Shown: positions 1-8,450, numbered from the stretch's first letter. The stretch is 64,000 nucleotides of DNA from Virgibacillus natechei (GCF_026013645.1 NZ_CP110224.1:1488001-1552000), one strand, 5' to 3'. The notes: generated by a model not told the origin, from the letters alone. Program-made: numbers and translations.

Positions 1-1176
1 AACGGATCAAGGGATGCAGCTGTTAGTCAAGGGGCACAGGCTCCGGTCAATGATCCGTCACTCGTTGTTCCATTAATGGCAGCAGTAACGAAGCACCTTG
101 GCTTTGGTGTGACAGCTTCTGTCACGCATGAGCACCCCTATACATTTGCTCGTCGTATAACGACATTGGATCATTTAACAAAGGGGCGTACCGGGTGGAA
201 CATTGTTACTTCTTATTTAAAAAGTGCAGCAATCAATATGGGATTTGCGGATCAAGTTAAACATGATGAGCGATATGATATAGCTGCAGAATATTTAGAG
301 GTTGTCTATAAGCTTTGGGAAGAAAGCTGGGAACACGATGCTGTTAAGGTGGATAAAGAAAAGGGTATTTATTCAGATCCTGACAAGGTTCATGATATCA
401 ACCACGATGGAAAATACTTTAAAGTTCCAGGTGCACACTTAAGCGAGCCCTCTCCACAGCGCACACCTGTTATTTATCAAGCAGGGGCATCTGCGAAAGG
501 TCGTGCATTTGCAGCTAAAAATGCGGAATGTGTGTTCATCGGTGCACCAACGATTTCCGCAACGAAAGATACGGTTGATAAATTGCATGCTGATATCGAG
601 AAAGCTGGAAGATCACCAGAAGAAGTGAAAATCCTTACGATGTTCACACCAATAGTCGGACAAACGGAAGAAGAAGCGAACCGTAAATTTAATGATTATA
701 AAAATCACATCAGCCAGGAAGGGGCATTTGCCCTATTTGGTGGATGGACCGGTATTGATCTATCCGAATACGACAAGGAAGAAAATTTACGCTATGTAGA
801 GAGTGATGCGATTCAGTCTGCAGTAGAAAATCTCACGAAAATAGATCCTGATAAACCATCAACCGCAGAAGACATTAAAGATTTTGTAGGGATTGGCGGA
901 ATGGGTCCTTATACCGTTGGGTCACCAGAACAAGTAGCTGATACGATGGAATCGTGGGTTAATGAAGCTGGAGTTGATGGTTTTAATATTGCATATGCAG
1001 TGACTCCAGGAACCTTTAAGGACTTTGTTGAATATGTAGTACCAATTCTTCAGGATAGAGGATTGGTTCAAAAAGAATATGAAGGAACAACACTAAGAGA
1101 TAGTTTATTTAGTCAAGGAGATCAATTGCCGGCACATCACCCTGGAAAAAATACGAAAGGCGTGCTGGTAACCTAA
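1..1176 (+). CDS. LLM-class flavin-dependent monooxygenase, NtaA/SnaA/DszA type (5' end outside window)
   Basis: The reading frame is open from base 1, so the true start lies left of the window; the first visible Met (76) is internal. The protein resembles FMNH2-dependent two-component monooxygenases of the NtaA/DszA group, which oxidise sulfur or amine compounds using reduced flavin from a partner reductase. Visible family landmarks are a TIM-barrel segment around 'THEHPYTFARR', then 'LDHLTKGRTGWNIVTS', 'HDERYDIAAEYLEV' and 'PQRTPVIYQAGASAKGR'. About 390 residues are present, so only some 50-70 N-terminal residues should be missing. A hairpin follows the stop codon. The substrate cannot be told from sequence. 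Confidence 0.88.
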   Translation, partial: NGSRDAAVSQGAQAPVNDPSLVVPLMAAVTKHLGFGVTASVTHEHPYTFARRITTLDHLTKGRTGWNIVTSYLKSAAINMGFADQVKHDERYDIAAEYLEVVYKLWEESWEHDAVKVDKEKGIYSDPDKVHDINHDGKYFKVPGAHLSEPSPQRTPVIYQAGASAKGRAFAAKNAECVFIGAPTISATKDTVDKLHADIEKAGRSPEEVKILTMFTPIVGQTEEEANRKFNDYKNHISQEGAFALFGGWTGIDLSEYDKEENLRYVESDAIQSAVENLTKIDPDKPSTAEDIKDFVGIGGMGPYTVGSPEQVADTMESWVNEAGVDGFNIAYAVTPGTFKDFVEYVVPILQDRGLVQKEYEGTTLRDSLFSQGDQLPAHHPGKNTKGVLVT

Positions 1177-1206
1177 TATTTTCTAAAAAACACGAACACG
1201 AAAGGA

Positions 1207-1250
1207 AAAGGACCTGTACCACATAATCAGTGGGCAGGTTCTTTTTTATC
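1207..1250 (+). terminator. Rho-independent terminator
   Basis: An imperfect hairpin (AAAAGGACCTGTACCAC against GTGGGCAGGTTCTTTTTT) ends in a T run just after the flavin monooxygenase stop. Confidence 0.7.
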
Positions 1251-1469
1251 TTCTAAGCGTGGAGATTTGACATCGAACCAATAAAACCGGTACACTGTAT
1301 TCAACAAAGTTGAATACAGATATATTGAGTTGAATAAGAATAGGTTTATAGAAGTGTAGATGCAATGTTATTATTTGATTTTTATTGTAAGCGCATTCTC
1401 ATTGTCTATGGAAGAAGTTACAGATTCATGTTGATGAATGGATTCACAAGTAACAGAGGAGGAGTAAGT

Positions 1470-2375
1470 ATGAGAAATTGGCCAGATTTTGTTGAGATAA
1501 AAGAAGTGTCACCTCGTGATGGCTTGCAGAATGAAAAAGGTTGGATTTCTACTGATGATAAGGTTGCTTGGATTAATATACTTTCAGATTCAGGTGTAAA
1601 GGAGATTGAATACTCGTCGTTTGTGCATCCAAAATGGATACCTAATCTGTCCGATGCACGGGAAGTTGGAAAGCAGATCAAAAGGAATCCGAATGTTTTC
1701 TATTCAGCACTTGTACCAAATATGAAAGGGCTTGAACATGCTTTGGAAGCTGGTATAGATGGCGCTTCGGTGTTCATGTCTGCTAGTGAGACGCATAATA
1801 AGAAAAACATTAATAAATCAATAGCAGAAACGTTTCCTGTGCTCCAGGAAGTTATTCAAGAGGCGAAACAAGAGAGAAAACGTGTAACGGGATATGTTTC
1901 AACCGTATTTGATTGTCCGTTTGAAGGGAAGGTTACACCAGCACAAGTCATCCGTGTTTGTGATCAATTGTTTGCGTATGGCGTTGACGATATATCGCTT
2001 GGTGATACAATCGGTTCCGCCGTACCTTCACAAGTGGATCAGTTGCTTGAAGCGGTCTTATCCCGCTATCCGAAAGAAAAAATCATTATGCATTTTCATG
2101 ACACAAGGGGAATGGCTATTGCTAATATCCTGAGATGCTTGCAATATGGTATAACGCGATTTGATAGTTCCGTTGGAGGTTTGGGTGGTTGTCCTTATGC
2201 ACCGGGAGCAGCAGGCAATGTAGCAACGAATGATGTATTATACCTTCTTCATGGTTTAGACGTGAAAACCGGCATTCGGGAACTTAAAATACAAGAGGCT
2301 GCCTTGTTTATCCAAAGTAAACTGGGAAAGGATCTGCCGAGTAAGGCTCTCGCCCATTATGTAAGTACAGCATAA
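1470..2375 (+). CDS. mvaB: Hydroxymethylglutaryl-CoA lyase
   Basis: Splits 3-hydroxy-3-methylglutaryl-CoA into acetyl-CoA and acetoacetate, the last step of leucine breakdown. The 301-residue protein begins 'MRNWPDFVEIKEVSPRDGLQNE', the standard HMGL/DRE-TIM metallolyase opening with the catalytic Arg-Asp pair, and carries metal-ligand motif 'HFHDTRG' and the signature loop 'GGLGGCPYAPGAAGNVATND' with its active-site Cys. The frame is open back to 1365, but 1470 is chosen because AGAGGAGGAGTAAG sits 7-8 bases upstream and the protein then starts exactly where the family does. No other leucine-degradation gene is adjacent, so it seems to be a single-gene unit. Confidence 0.93.
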   Translation: MRNWPDFVEIKEVSPRDGLQNEKGWISTDDKVAWINILSDSGVKEIEYSSFVHPKWIPNLSDAREVGKQIKRNPNVFYSALVPNMKGLEHALEAGIDGASVFMSASETHNKKNINKSIAETFPVLQEVIQEAKQERKRVTGYVSTVFDCPFEGKVTPAQVIRVCDQLFAYGVDDISLGDTIGSAVPSQVDQLLEAVLSRYPKEKIIMHFHDTRGMAIANILRCLQYGITRFDSSVGGLGGCPYAPGAAGNVATNDVLYLLHGLDVKTGIRELKIQEAALFIQSKLGKDLPSKALAHYVSTA

Positions 2376-2510
2376 GGCTATGACGCGTCCAAGGCGAGTG
2401 AGTGGGATCTTAGGTTGAGCGGCTGTACACCAGAGCAAGCAACTGCGCCACCAATCGAACGAATACTCCCGACATGCCGTTCAAGCCCATTTTTAGCGTA
2501 TGGTTTTAAA
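2376..2510. other. G+C-rich stretch with no recognisable gene
   Basis: The roughly 115 bases after the mvaB stop are visibly richer in G and C than the surroundings. Neither strand gives a start with an RBS, and no RNA fold was recognised. Confidence 0.4.
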
Positions 2511-2589
2511 GGTACTCTCCTTGACTGTCAAGTGGGACTATTCTATGATAAAAGACATATCCGACTTTTACGGTAAAGGAGAGAGTCCC
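2511..2589 (+). promoter_or_regulatory. Inverted repeat that could sequester the SD of the XRE-cupin gene
   Basis: CTCTCCTT ending at 2522 is the exact complement of AAGGAGAG (2576-2583), the Shine-Dalgarno of the next gene. The arms are about 53 bases apart. This would allow an mRNA fold that hides the ribosome-binding site. The pairing is seen; regulation is inferred. Confidence 0.35.
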
Positions 2590-2590
2590 A

Positions 2591-3151
2591 ATAAATCTTG
2601 ATAACATAGGAAAAAAAATAAAACAAATGCGATTAAGAAGTAAAAAAACACAACAGCAAATTGCCGATGAATGCGAGATCTCCAAAAGCCTATTATCCAA
2701 AATTGAAAATGGGCAAACCGCTTCAGCAATTGCCACTCTTTCAAAAATAAGTGAAGCTTTGCAGGTTCCTCTCTCATGGGTGTTAGATGATAAATTAGAG
2801 CAAGAGCTCGTGCTACTCCCGAAGGCGCACAGGCAATCTAAAGTTGGAGACGAGAATATGGGTTACTCCTATGAACTACTTGCAAATAGATCCCAATTTA
2901 ATGGGGTTGAACCAACTATTGTTCATGTTACCCCAAAGGCTACGAATGACCGTCAAGAAACGTATACCCATTCCCAGGATGAGTTTATATTTATTATCGA
3001 AGGTTCTATTCACTTATATTATGATGGCAATCATCATTATATGGAAAAAGGTGATAGTGCTTATTTCCAAGGATCGAAAGCTCATTTATTTATCCCAGTA
3101 GACAATGATGGAGCAAAAGTATTAACATTATTTATCGATAGTCCATTATAA
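2591..3151 (+). CDS. XRE-family regulator with C-terminal cupin domain; unusual start
   Basis: Transcription regulator of the HTH_3 plus Cupin_2 architecture. The N-terminal helix-turn-helix runs through 'QQQIADECEISKSLLSKIENG'; the C-terminal cupin shows 'YTHSQDEFIFIIEGSIHLYY' and 'MEKGDSAYFQGSKAHLF', probably a small-ligand sensor. The first in-frame ATG (2627) has no RBS and would cut off the first HTH helix ('IGKKIKQMR'), which is conserved in the family. A strong AAAGGAGAG ends 7 bases before an ATA codon at 2591, and no ATG, GTG or TTG lies in frame between the upstream stop at 2549 and 2627. I therefore start at 2591 with low confidence in the start codon. Target genes are unknown. Confidence 0.8.
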   Translation: MNLDNIGKKIKQMRLRSKKTQQQIADECEISKSLLSKIENGQTASAIATLSKISEALQVPLSWVLDDKLEQELVLLPKAHRQSKVGDENMGYSYELLANRSQFNGVEPTIVHVTPKATNDRQETYTHSQDEFIFIIEGSIHLYYDGNHHYMEKGDSAYFQGSKAHLFIPVDNDGAKVLTLFIDSPL

Positions 3152-3207
3152 GTAAATCACTCAAGATTCAGTTTATCGAGAAGAAAGCAGCAAATCGCAT
3201 AGGAAAG

Positions 3208-3246
3208 AGAGGGTACAAATCGTTGTCGATTCGTATCCTTTTTTAT
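3208..3246 (+). terminator. Rho-independent terminator
   Basis: Hairpin of AGGGTACAAATCG and CGATTCGTATCCT with a TTGT loop, followed by TTTTT. Confidence 0.8.
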
Positions 3247-3431
3247 TGGTTATATTTGTTGTTTATAGCACTTTATCATGGTGAGAACTCCTGCTAATGA
3301 ATGTGTTAAAACTCTATGATCCTGAATGTTCTGATAATAAGTGATATTTATGTTAAACTTAAAATTGAGATGGTGAAAAGGTTTATTTAAATGACGAAGT
3401 GGATGGTTTAACAAGGAAGGGGGATTTCATA

Positions 3432-4457
3432 GTGGACATTGCAACAATTTCCGAACGATTTAAAGTTTTTGCTCATCGAGAATGTAGGGGATCAAGTGAC
3501 TTATATGAGTATTTGTCTGAACATATAGCTATGGATGAGAAATTATTAGCTATATGCACCAAAGTGCAACAAGGGCAACCTATTCCTAATTTATTTTTTG
3601 GTGCTGTTCATTATCTTTTACTCAAAGGAACAGAGCATGGTTTAAAAGACTTTTATGAAAGTATTGTAGAATCTCCGAAAAAGACAGAGCAATGTTTTCC
3701 TTATTTCAAGGATTTTTGCCAGTTGAATAAAGATGAAATTATTTCAGTAATGAAAAGTAGGCTGGTTCAAACAAATGAGGTGAGGCGGTGCAGTTATCTC
3801 TATCCAAGTTTTAGCTTTGTGTATGAGAAGGTGAAGAAACCTTTAGCGTTAATAGAGATAGGAACGAGTGCTGGTTTGCAACTGCTGTGGGATAAGTATA
3901 GCTATTCCTATGAAACAGATGTAGTTTACGGAAATAATTATTCTACTGTACATATAAACGGGCAAGTGAAAGGTGAGCGCCTACCATATTTACCTAATAA
4001 CAGCCCACCGGTAGCCTGCAGAATTGGTATTGATTTACATGTCAGTGATCTTAACAGTGCTGAAGATTATTTATGGTTAAAAGCGTTAATTTGGCCTGAA
4101 CATACAGAAAGACGGGATTTGCTTGCAAGCGCGGCAGATTATGTCAAAATAAACCATATAAATTTTGTCGAAGGGGATGGGGTAGCTTTACTGCCTGATA
4201 TCCTCAAAGGAATCCCTGAAGATGCAGTGATATGCGTCTTTCACACACATGTTGCGAACCAATTATCGAAACAAGACAAAGTACAACTTCTCCAGCACAT
4301 TAAGAATAGTGGCAAGGAGAGAGACATTTTTCATCTGTACAATAATATACAAGACGGTGACCTTCATCTGGATTATTATATAGATGGATATGAACACACT
4401 AGTACTGTAGGAGAAACAGATAGCCATGGCCGATGGTTCAGCTGGAATCTGTCATAA
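3432..4457 (+). CDS. DUF2332 family protein
   Basis: A 341-residue cytoplasmic protein of the DUF2332 family, whose function is not established. The family has Rossmann-like features; here 'ALIEIGTSAGLQLLWDKY' resembles a nucleotide- or SAM-binding glycine loop and 'VICVFHTHVANQLSK' is a conserved C-terminal block. The start is taken as GTG 3432 because AAGGAAGGGGG lies about 8 bases upstream; the ATG at 3399 lacks an RBS. It is monocistronic, bounded by terminators on both sides. Confidence 0.8.
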   Translation: MDIATISERFKVFAHRECRGSSDLYEYLSEHIAMDEKLLAICTKVQQGQPIPNLFFGAVHYLLLKGTEHGLKDFYESIVESPKKTEQCFPYFKDFCQLNKDEIISVMKSRLVQTNEVRRCSYLYPSFSFVYEKVKKPLALIEIGTSAGLQLLWDKYSYSYETDVVYGNNYSTVHINGQVKGERLPYLPNNSPPVACRIGIDLHVSDLNSAEDYLWLKALIWPEHTERRDLLASAADYVKINHINFVEGDGVALLPDILKGIPEDAVICVFHTHVANQLSKQDKVQLLQHIKNSGKERDIFHLYNNIQDGDLHLDYYIDGYEHTSTVGETDSHGRWFSWNLS

Positions 4458-4493
4458 TAGTTAGTGCCATGGTCGTCTGAACGAATTTTACAT

Positions 4494-4545
4494 TAAAAAA
4501 TAAGTGAAGAACATAGAAATATGCTCTTCACTTAATTTCGTATTA
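4494..4545. terminator. Bidirectional terminator
   Basis: AAGTGAAGAACATA pairs with TATGCTCTTCACTT around a GAAA loop. An A run on the left gives a T run for the minus strand. It lies between the convergent DUF2332 gene and the small gene at 4543-4707. Confidence 0.7.
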
Positions 4546-4707
4546 TTTGTCGTTGGGATCGTATTCATCATTCAAAAGCCTTGTGACTCTCGTTGACTCT
4601 TTTTTTCTAATATCGGATTTGGTTGCTCGTTCACCATACGAATCCTCTGGATCCATACCAGGAGCAACGACACTTTCTGCAGGTTGCGTTCTTTTCTTTT
4701 TATCCAT
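4543..4707 (-). CDS. Small hydrophilic protein of unknown function (54 aa)
   Basis: A 54-residue, charged protein beginning MDKKKRTQPAESVV and ending DEYDPNDK. It starts at ATG 4707, with GGGAGGAATTTCAT directly upstream as a good ribosome-binding site, and ends inside the bidirectional terminator. It has no transmembrane segment. The family is not recognised; small proteins of this kind are common near spore genes in Bacillaceae, but nothing here proves that role. Confidence 0.6.
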   Translation of the reverse strand: MDKKKRTQPAESVVAPGMDPEDSYGERATKSDIRKKESTRVTRLLNDEYDPNDK

Positions 4708-4789
4708 ATGAAATTCCTCCCATCCTTTTTATCCTGTGTAAAAGGGAGGAATTTATCATAAAAATTGACCTACAATCGTTAATTTTACT

Positions 4790-5497
4790 TTAAAATAAAG
4801 ACTCTTTGTACCCATCAAAGAGTCGACCACCATAAGGTTCTAGCATGCTGTCAATGAATGCAGTAAAAGGTACATCGTCTCCAGTTCTCATAAATAGCTG
4901 ATACGCGTCTATAAACTCGTCAGAAAATGATTTATCAAATTCACTTAGAGAACGATACATCCATTTTCCTTGTCCAATCCAATGTTCATTTACTCTTAAT
5001 ACATATTCAGAAGCGAAATCAAAAAGTTTATGTGCAACAAATAATTTTTCTTCTTTATGAATGGAGCTATTTAAATCCTGAAGCAAGTCTGTGATGATAA
5101 ATCGCTGGTAATTCTGCTGTTCTTCTGTCCATTTAACAGGCCCTTTTTCCATATAGTCTTTAGCTACAAGTTGGATGTCTTTCGCTGAACCGTTGTCTTT
5201 TATAATATGACCATCAACACACATACGTGGAATAGTTGGAATGCCTTCTAGGCGACTTGTTTCAAAGGCTAAGGATAAGGAAATGTTAGTAAATACAAAG
5301 AGTTCGATATCCCAATCAAAACAAAACACACATTGACGAAAGGGGGATGATTGTGTTTCATCAACAATAACCATATCTAAATCGGAGTGTTCCGTTAATT
5401 CGCCTCTTGCGCTACTCCCTGCCAAAAGAGCAACATCACAATCAGGGAAATGGGATTCAATATATTTTTGTGCAGCTAGATCTCCTGACATTTTCAT
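4790..5497 (-). CDS. Nucleotidyltransferase-fold protein
   Basis: A 235-residue protein with an N-terminal polymerase-beta-like nucleotidyltransferase domain. The motif 'GSSARGELTEHSDLDMVI' (residues 27-44) supplies the G-S pair and the two metal-binding Asp residues D39 and D41. The remainder is a helical C-terminal region of unknown role. Related proteins transfer nucleotides to antibiotics or proteins, but no substrate can be assigned. The start at ATG 5497 is preceded by TTAGGAGGAATTGATCTT. Confidence 0.8.
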   Translation of the reverse strand: MKMSGDLAAQKYIESHFPDCDVALLAGSSARGELTEHSDLDMVIVDETQSSPFRQCVFCFDWDIELFVFTNISLSLAFETSRLEGIPTIPRMCVDGHIIKDNGSAKDIQLVAKDYMEKGPVKWTEEQQNYQRFIITDLLQDLNSSIHKEEKLFVAHKLFDFASEYVLRVNEHWIGQGKWMYRSLSEFDKSFSDEFIDAYQLFMRTGDDVPFTAFIDSMLEPYGGRLFDGYKESLF

Positions 5498-5619
5498 AAG
5501 ATCAATTCCTCCTAAACGCGGTTTGACTTCTGTTTTTCATCGTATTCATCTTGATATATTCCGTTACATTAGGAAAGAATTATATGAAAAAAATGCAAAC
5601 AAGTCATTAACCAGTCTAT

Positions 5620-5647
5620 ACCAATACATAGTAACCTGCATAAAATA
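5620..5647 (+). promoter_or_regulatory. Possible mother-cell sigma-K promoter of the YjcZ-like gene
   Basis: ACC (5620-5622), 16 bases, then CATAAAATA (5639-5647) fits the sigma-K pattern AC / CATANNNTA. It is about 47 bases before the ATG of a small spore-type gene, which agrees with late sporulation control. Found by eye only. Confidence 0.4.
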
Positions 5648-5693
5648 ATAGTGCGAAGTGACTTTCGCAAATAGGGATGAAAGGAGAGTCTAT

Positions 5694-5795
5694 ATGTCAT
5701 ATGTTCATCATAAAGCACAGGGTGGCGATTTCGCTTTGATCGTGGTGTTGTTCATTCTATTAATTATCGTAGGTACAGCATTTGGCTCTTGGTAA
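5694..5795 (+). CDS. YjcZ family small membrane protein (33 aa)
   Basis: A 33-residue protein, MSYVHHKAQGGDFALIVVLF and on to a C-terminal GTAFGSW. The glycine followed by 'FALIVVLFILLIIVG' is the hallmark of the YjcZ/sporulation small-protein family (single transmembrane helix, usually in many copies per genome). GGAGAG lies 8 bases upstream of the ATG. It is expected in the spore-forming mother cell. The function of the family is not settled. Confidence 0.85.
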   Translation: MSYVHHKAQGGDFALIVVLFILLIIVGTAFGSW

Positions 5796-5847
5796 TAGGA
5801 AGTAGCGACAGTTCCGTTGTAATTTACCTCCTTAAATTTTGCGCGGA

Positions 5848-5890
5848 AGTAAAGGAAAAGGTATTTAATCTTTTCCTTTACTATTTTTTC
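5848..5890 (+). terminator. Rho-independent terminator
   Basis: A perfect 13-bp stem (AGTAAAGGAAAAG / CTTTTCCTTTACT) followed by ATTTTTTC, downstream of the YjcZ-like gene. Confidence 0.85.
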
Positions 5891-5942
5891 GTTAAAGCAA
5901 TTATTTAATTGAACCTCTGCGTATAAACTGGCAAGAGGGTAA

Positions 5943-6722
5943 TTACTCTGTGAATGTAATGGTAACGTTACCGATTGTATGATATGTAGCCTCATAGGTA
6001 CCTTCTTCGACCCTTAGTGGAGAGATAAATGTACCTGAGGAGATGATCATTCCTTTTTTTAAGCTTATATTACGTTCTGCAAGCTTCTTCGTAAGCCATG
6101 CTACGGCTGATGCTGGGTTTCCTAGCACATTGTTTGAGACTCCTTCACCGATATTCTTGCCATTATGATAAAGATCCATTTTAATTGTTTCTAATTCATT
6201 GATGGATGGTGGGCGAACAAGTTCTGAAATTACGACATGTCCCACGACACCGTTATCACATAAAAGGTCAGCTAATGAAAAATGAGGAAACCAATCCTTG
6301 TAGCGGGAATCGGGAATTTCCAACCCAGCAGCAATTTTACATTTGGAAAGAATCTCATCTTCTGTTGCTCCGATGGTTAAATCCTCAGATAGTACAAACA
6401 TTAATTCTGGTTCGACGAGTGGATCAAAAAGATTAGATAAAGAAAGAGTAGCTTTGTTCTTGACAAGACTGTTTGTTGTCAACGTGCCATATGCTGGCTC
6501 ATTGGTATTCGCAAGGCTCTGCGTTTCCCGACTTGTCATACTGATCTTATAGCCACTGATCTCTTCATGATAAAGCTTACATTTCTTCTGAACGAGTTGT
6601 TCCTGTACGTTGTATGCGGTCTGTTCATCGAGCGTATAATCATTTCGGATAAAATCAATTGGAACCTTTGTCTGATGTGCTTTTAGCAGTTTACTTGCTA
6701 TTTCATCTATGTTTGTTTCCAC
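5943..6722 (-). CDS. 2-keto-4-pentenoate hydratase / fumarylacetoacetate hydrolase-family protein
   Basis: A 259-residue enzyme of the MhpD-like branch of the FAH superfamily, which hydrates 2-oxopent-4-enoate-type products of aromatic ring cleavage or decarboxylates related oxo-acids. 'DPLVEPELMFVLSEDL' supplies the acidic metal ligands (E..E), and 'AAGLEIPDSRYKDW', 'LADLLCDNGVVGHVV' and 'GNPASAVAWLTKKLA' are standard family blocks. The start is GTG 6722, with AAGGAG seven bases upstream. No ring-cleavage genes lie nearby, so the physiological substrate is unknown. Confidence 0.85.
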   Translation of the reverse strand: METNIDEIASKLLKAHQTKVPIDFIRNDYTLDEQTAYNVQEQLVQKKCKLYHEEISGYKISMTSRETQSLANTNEPAYGTLTTNSLVKNKATLSLSNLFDPLVEPELMFVLSEDLTIGATEDEILSKCKIAAGLEIPDSRYKDWFPHFSLADLLCDNGVVGHVVISELVRPPSINELETIKMDLYHNGKNIGEGVSNNVLGNPASAVAWLTKKLAERNISLKKGMIISSGTFISPLRVEEGTYEATYHTIGNVTITFTE

Positions 6723-6904
6723 GGAACCACTCCTTATCTAGTAGTAAAACCTATAATAATGGAATTTTATGAATAAGTAAAATCGAAAAGGAATTTTCGT
6801 TCCCTGAAAAACTGTATTGCATATAATTAAATTAGTGATTCATCGCTATGATCGCGCGTCGATAAATTTAAAGCTTACTTTGTTTATAGAAGGGAGATTT
6901 GTTA

Positions 6905-7273
6905 ATGTATTATGTGCATCACCCTGCATATTGCCCAGCTTGTTATTATAATACCTACTGGCCTATTCGTCAGTATCCACCTGCTGATCCCGAACTCTTT
7001 CTTCAATCTGCTAATGAAACAAAGAAATTAATGAATGATGCTAATGTGATTCTTGATAAATTGGCTGAGTCAAAGGAATTTGATCTAAAGATTATGGAAG
7101 CGGCTCAAGCATCAGATCAAGAAGAGGTAGAACGCTTAATTTATTCTTTAGATATTTCGTCCGAAGTGGATATCACGTATAATCCGGATAATCTAAAGTT
7201 GGAATTCCGTTCAAGCGTTTCTGAGGATGATCCAGCGTGTTGTCGGTTACTTATTGCATTACGTTGGAGATAG
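6905..7273 (+). CDS. Small protein, possibly spore-coat associated (YuzC-like?)
   Basis: A 122-residue protein starting MYYVHHPAYCPACYYNTYWP, a Tyr/Pro/His-rich head like those of coat-associated proteins, followed by a helical, acidic middle ('SANETKKLMNDANVILDKLA') and a C-terminal 'CCRLLIALRWR'. The layout reminds me of B. subtilis inner-coat protein YuzC, but this rests on memory of the pattern. Start ATG 6905 is preferred over the upstream TTG because AGGGAGA is eight bases before it. It converges with dpaA and shares a terminator. Confidence 0.7.
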   Translation: MYYVHHPAYCPACYYNTYWPIRQYPPADPELFLQSANETKKLMNDANVILDKLAESKEFDLKIMEAAQASDQEEVERLIYSLDISSEVDITYNPDNLKLEFRSSVSEDDPACCRLLIALRWR

Positions 7274-7309
7274 AGTTTGTTTAATCATCTTGAATAGAAA
7301 ATAAATTCA

Positions 7310-7347
7310 GATAATAACTAACCTCAAAATATGTGGGGTTAGTTATC
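7310..7347. terminator. Bidirectional terminator overlapping the dpaA stop
   Basis: ATAACTAACC pairs with GGTTAGTTAT. The right arm includes the dpaA stop codon, so the hairpin can end both converging transcripts. Confidence 0.65.
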
Positions 7348-8211
7348 TAACAATTCTGCGAGTACGCCAGCAATGATTCTCCCAGCAGACTTAGGAGCAG
7401 ACTTACCAGGTAATCCGAGCGCATGTAAAGATTGAATACCTTGATTATCAGCAAATGTAAAGTCAGTTCCGCCTGGTTTTGAAGCAAGATCAATAATGAG
7501 GGCGGACGATTTCATGGACGAAATAATAGTTGAATCGATAACTGGATATGGGATCGTATTCATACAAATATCAATATCATTAATGCTTTGATCTAAGTTT
7601 TCAAGTCGTACAGGCTCTAACCCCATCTCGATAATGCGGGAGATATCAGAAGACTTTCGTACAGCTACACGTACGTTAGCTCCTACAGAGGAGAACAGTC
7701 GTGCAACTGTAATCCCGACTCTTCCAAATCCAAGTACCATTACGTGAGATCCGTGAATCGTAATATCCTTTTCTTCCATTGCCAATCGTAACGCACCTTC
7801 AGCAGTGGGAATGGAATTTAATATAGCCATGTCGTCGCGCGCAAATAAACGCACTAATTTCCTATTGGTTGATTTCGCTAGGTTATCTAAAAAAGGATTG
7901 GATGTTCCTGTATAAATTGTGCAATCTGCTGGAGACTCAGCTATTATATTCTTGGTTAGATAAATGGTTTGATCAGAATAAGTAGCTTCTATTTCTCCAG
8001 CTGTATTTGTGCCAGCAACAGGTAAGGTTATCGCGTCTAGCATACTAAAGTCCATTGTTTCGAGCGTTGATTGTTTAATGTTCGTATCATCAAAGCTTAA
8101 CTGATCAAATCCAATTAAAAATACGTTTGCTCCGTCCTTAGACAATCGTTTAATGACCTCCAGATACCTGGCATCTCCACCCATGATGAGTATGTTCTGA
8201 TTGTTTACCAT
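7339..8211 (-). CDS. dpaA: Dipicolinate synthase subunit A (orphan)
   Basis: Dipicolinate synthase makes dipicolinic acid from the lysine-pathway intermediate dihydrodipicolinate in the mother cell; the acid is loaded into the spore core with calcium. The 290-residue protein shows the N-terminal 'ILIMGGDARYLEVIKRLSKDG' and the NAD(P)-binding 'HVMVLGFGRVGITVARLF', then a C-terminal 'HALGLPGKSAPKSAGRIIAG'. Start ATG 8211 (AAGGTGG 8 bases upstream) is preferred to the in-frame ATG at 8244. In B. subtilis dpaA is followed by dpaB in one operon; here the gene stands alone and is followed directly by a terminator, so the partner must be elsewhere or this is a second copy. Confidence 0.9.
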   Translation of the reverse strand: MVNNQNILIMGGDARYLEVIKRLSKDGANVFLIGFDQLSFDDTNIKQSTLETMDFSMLDAITLPVAGTNTAGEIEATYSDQTIYLTKNIIAESPADCTIYTGTSNPFLDNLAKSTNRKLVRLFARDDMAILNSIPTAEGALRLAMEEKDITIHGSHVMVLGFGRVGITVARLFSSVGANVRVAVRKSSDISRIIEMGLEPVRLENLDQSINDIDICMNTIPYPVIDSTIISSMKSSALIIDLASKPGGTDFTFADNQGIQSLHALGLPGKSAPKSAGRIIAGVLAELLDN

Positions 8212-8243
8212 AGTACCGTCCACCTTTCTAGATTTTTCCTTCA

Positions 8244-8269
8244 TAATACATGATGCTACCGTATAAGGT
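8244..8269 (-). promoter_or_regulatory. Possible sigma-K-type promoter of dpaA
   Basis: On the minus strand ACC is followed after 14 bases by CATGTATTA, one mismatch from the sigma-K -10 pattern CATANNNTA. Mother-cell control is expected for dpaA. By-eye call. Confidence 0.3.
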
Positions 8270-8397
8270 ACAAAATTAAGTATATAACGTTTGAATAGAT
8301 TTATGTCTGTACATTTTTAATGTAATAAAGCTTATGTAATAAGACGAGCATAAAGTGAAGCTCCCTTCAGTGGTGGGTCAGTTCATTAAAGGAGGTA

Positions 8398-8450
8398 AAA
8401 AGAAGAAAGAAGAAAGTCACTTGCTGAATTTGCGTGCATCCAACAAGTGA
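8398..8450 (-). terminator. Terminator of the acyl-CoA synthetase gene
   Basis: On the minus strand GTCACTTGTTG pairs with CAGCAAGTGAC around a 14-base loop and is followed by TTTCTTCTTTCTTCTTTTT. Confidence 0.65.

Noticed and set aside
8389..8440. Strong plus-strand SD AAAGGAGGT
   Set aside because: No start codon at suitable spacing leads to more than a 9-codon frame; the sequence is part of the minus-strand terminator's T run.
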